DNA from: DATBWZ01 sp036514535 | GTDB lineage: Bacteria; JAMCPX01; DATBWZ01 | Reading direction: 5' to 3' | Assembly: GCA_036514535.1 (NCBI GenBank) | Contig: DATBWZ010000005.1 | Coordinates: 1 to 23,141 of the forward strand | Length of the DNA stretch: 23,141 nt | In this document: positions 21,087 to 23,141 of the stretch, in pieces | Layout of the letters: every line of letters begins with the position of its first letter | Numbering within the stretch: the first letter of the stretch is position 1 | Made by a program: the position numbers and the translations under genes | The notes under the pieces: model-generated | Seen by the model: only the letters and a program-made list of their open reading frames with translations | The model's database searches: none | Told to the model about the DNA's origin: nothing

Positions 21087-23141
21087 ATGGGATTCAGAAT
21101 AAAAAAAGTCGCAATACTCGGCGCAGGCATAATGGGTTCTGGCATCGCGGCGCACCTTGCAGGAGCAGGGATTCCTTCCTGTCTTCTTGATATCGTTCCG
21201 AAAGAACTTGCGGACGAAGAGAAGAAAGCAGGACTCACATTGAACGACAAAATAGTTAGGAACAGGTTCGCCCTGAAAGGGATTGATAACATTCTCAAGT
21301 CAAAACCAGCCCTCATATATTCGCCAAAAGATGTATCGCTCATAACCCCGGGGAATATGGAGGACAACATGGACTGGCTTAAGGATGTGGATTGGATCAT
21401 TGAGGTCGTTGTTGAAAGGCTTGACATAAAGAAAAAGGTATTTGAAATGGTTGACCGGATCAGAAAACCAGAGGCCATTATCTCATCAAACACATCGGGC
21501 ATACGGCTGCGTGATATGGCGGAGGGAAGAAGCCCTGGCTTCAGAAAGCATTTCCTTATTACCCATTTCTTCAATCCCGTGAGATACATGAGGCTCGTTG
21601 AAATTATCAAGGGCGATGAAACCAGCAATGAAGCCGTAAAGTACATGACAGATTTTATAGAAAACATACTCGGTAAGGGGGTGGTCTTCGGCAAAGATAC
21701 ACCAAACTTTATAGCCAACAGAATCGGAATATTCTCCATGCTGGATACCATTAAGGTGATGCTTGACGACAAATACGAGGTGGACGAGGTGGATGCAATA
21801 GTTGGCAGGCCCATGGGAAGGCCCGGAAGCGCTGCCTTTGGAACCGCTGACTTGGTCGGACTTGATACATTCGTACATGTGGCAAGTAATGTTTACGAAA
21901 CTGCAACCAACGATGAGAAAAGGGAGATCTTCAATGTCCCTGAATTCATTAAAAAAATGGTGAAGAAAAACCAGCTGGGAAATAAAACAGGCCAGGGATT
22001 CTATAAGAGAGAAAAAAAAGAAAGCGGAGAGAAAACAAAGCTCGTTCTTGATTACAATACCTTTGAATACAGGGAGGCAAAGAAATATAAATACGATTCC
22101 CTCGGAGCCGTAAAAAACATTGACGACCCGGCGGAGAAGGCAAAAACCATTCTTGGCACCGATGACAGGGCATCCCAGTTAATCTGGAAAGTTCTGCGGG
22201 ACACCTTTATCTATTCAATAAACCGCATTCCTGAAATCGCCGACGATATCGTAAACATTGATAACGCAATGAAATGGGGATTCAACTGGGCGTTGGGGCC
22301 ATTTGAAACATGGGATGCAATAGGAGTAAAATCTTCCATTGAAAGAATGGAGAAAGAAGGCATAAATGTTTCTGAAAAAGCAAAACTCGTAGCCGCCACG
22401 GCCGAAGGGACATTTTACAAAGATGTAAACGGAAGGAAACACTACTTTGATTTCAATACAAAATCCTACAAAGAGGTCCCTGTAAGAGAAAATGTAACCA
22501 ATATTGATATATTGAAGAAACAGAACAAAATCATAAATGAAAATTCCAGTGCGCGTCTGATTGACATTGGCGATGGAGTAATTTGCCTTGAGTTCTTCTC
22601 CAAGATGAACTCAATAGATGGCGATATAATAGCAATGATAAATGCGGGGATTGACAAACTGGAGAAAAATTACGAGGCAATGGTAATTGGAAACAATGGG
22701 GAGAACTTCAGCGTTGGGGCGAACATCTTCATGATTCTTGCGGCTGCCCAGGCAAAGGAATGGAAGCAACTTGAGGAAATAGTTAAGAATTTCCAGGATG
22801 CTAACATGCGCATTAAATACGCCTCAAAACCCATTGTATCCGCTCCCTTTGGCATGACCCTGGGTGGAGGTGCAGAGGTGGCAATGCATGCTCACAGAGT
22901 AAGAGTTCATGCAGAACTCTACATGGGGCTTGTTGAGGTTGGGGTTGGATTACTCCCAGGCGGCGGTGGCTGCAAGGAGGTCTTAATCCGCGCACTCGGT
23001 AGCGGCCCTGTCCAGCCGGATTTAATGAAAGCAACAATCCACACCTTTGAAGCAATCGGCATGGCAAAGGTCTCCATGAGTGCAAAAGAAGCACAGGAAA
23101 AGATGGGGCTCTTAAGACCAGTTGACAGCATTTCCCTCAAC
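21087..23141 (+). CDS. fadN: FadN-type 3-hydroxyacyl-CoA dehydrogenase/enoyl-CoA hydratase fusion, 3' end cut by window
   Basis: The 685 residues visible form a bifunctional beta-oxidation enzyme with the dehydrogenase domain first, the reverse of E. coli FadB. The NAD-binding Rossmann motif is GAGIMGSG (12-19). Catalytic His160 is in THFFNPVRYMRLVEI, with its Glu partner in the same segment. The dehydrogenase C-terminal domain starts around GVVFGKDTPNFIANRIG. The hydratase part follows from about 490: FSVGANIFM forms the oxyanion hole, and Glu597 (GGGAEV) and Glu617 (GLVEVGVGLLPGGGG) are the two catalytic acids, 20 residues apart. B. subtilis FadN is close to 790 residues, so about 100 are missing beyond the window. 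AAAGGAGG lies 5-6 nt before the ATG, 14 nt after fadA. The operon probably continues past the edge. Confidence 0.95.
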   Translation, partial: MGFRIKKVAILGAGIMGSGIAAHLAGAGIPSCLLDIVPKELADEEKKAGLTLNDKIVRNRFALKGIDNILKSKPALIYSPKDVSLITPGNMEDNMDWLKDVDWIIEVVVERLDIKKKVFEMVDRIRKPEAIISSNTSGIRLRDMAEGRSPGFRKHFLITHFFNPVRYMRLVEIIKGDETSNEAVKYMTDFIENILGKGVVFGKDTPNFIANRIGIFSMLDTIKVMLDDKYEVDEVDAIVGRPMGRPGSAAFGTADLVGLDTFVHVASNVYETATNDEKREIFNVPEFIKKMVKKNQLGNKTGQGFYKREKKESGEKTKLVLDYNTFEYREAKKYKYDSLGAVKNIDDPAEKAKTILGTDDRASQLIWKVLRDTFIYSINRIPEIADDIVNIDNAMKWGFNWALGPFETWDAIGVKSSIERMEKEGINVSEKAKLVAATAEGTFYKDVNGRKHYFDFNTKSYKEVPVRENVTNIDILKKQNKIINENSSARLIDIGDGVICLEFFSKMNSIDGDIIAMINAGIDKLEKNYEAMVIGNNGENFSVGANIFMILAAAQAKEWKQLEEIVKNFQDANMRIKYASKPIVSAPFGMTLGGGAEVAMHAHRVRVHAELYMGLVEVGVGLLPGGGGCKEVLIRALGSGPVQPDLMKATIHTFEAIGMAKVSMSAKEAQEKMGLLRPVDSISLN

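Noticed and set aside
21056..21814. Long minus-strand open frame (252 codons) opposite fadN.
   Set aside because: It is the antisense shadow of a clear catalytic domain, Ser/Pro/Ile-rich without domain sense, and has no start signal.

Overview
The window is a gene-dense bacterial chromosome segment of moderate, slightly AT-leaning composition, with almost no intergenic space. The gene content points to a Gram-negative (diderm) bacterium, probably an uncultured lineage near Deltaproteobacteria, Nitrospirota or Schekmanbacteria. The evidence is a lipoprotein LysM transglycosylase with no inner-membrane retention Asp, a LapA-like protein, a SPOR protein, a LolD/MacB-type ABC pair, and the rpsA-sppA-IHF order. 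This placement is inference, because there is no rRNA or tRNA gene. I saw no mobile element, CRISPR array, prophage or clear rho-independent terminator.

Layout. (1) 1-3757, minus: argS, then a SPOR-domain membrane protein, then aspS, whose 3' end is cut by the window edge. AspS carries the His/Gly pair linked to non-discriminating AspRS. (2) 3929-4533, plus: a two-gene membrane unit, a DUF6677-like protein with an ATGA-coupled 54-residue protein too short for most gene callers. (3) 4541-7102, minus: cobO, crotonase and short-chain acyl-CoA dehydrogenase. (4) 7214-8824, minus: the transglycosylase, with its own strong promoter, and a NifU-type Fe-S protein. (5) 8883-19693, minus: an almost gap-free run of 15 genes. 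It starts with a small unknown protein and an ABC-2 exporter, then a MagIII-like DNA glycosylase, rpsA, sppA, an HU/IHF protein, a phosphoesterase, a HIT protein, LapA, the CcsA/ResB cytochrome c maturation pair, a Cys-rich protein and a MacB/LolC-type ABC system. (6) 19852-23141, plus: a thiolase and a 3-hydroxyacyl-CoA dehydrogenase/enoyl-CoA hydratase fusion (fadN type, truncated by the window end).

The fad pair and the crt/acd pair together cover all steps of fatty acid beta-oxidation. The most striking regulatory element is a perfect 22-bp palindrome at 19803-19824. It lies directly after the -10 of a near-consensus fadA promoter, and its 18-bp core fits the Bacillus subtilis FadR (TetR family) operator consensus. 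A second theme is leaderless or near-leaderless initiation. At four genes (DUF6677-like, cobO, rpsA, and the small gene at 19693) a promoter -10 ends about 7 to 11 nt before the ATG with no Shine-Dalgarno. Other genes here have strong GGAGG sites.
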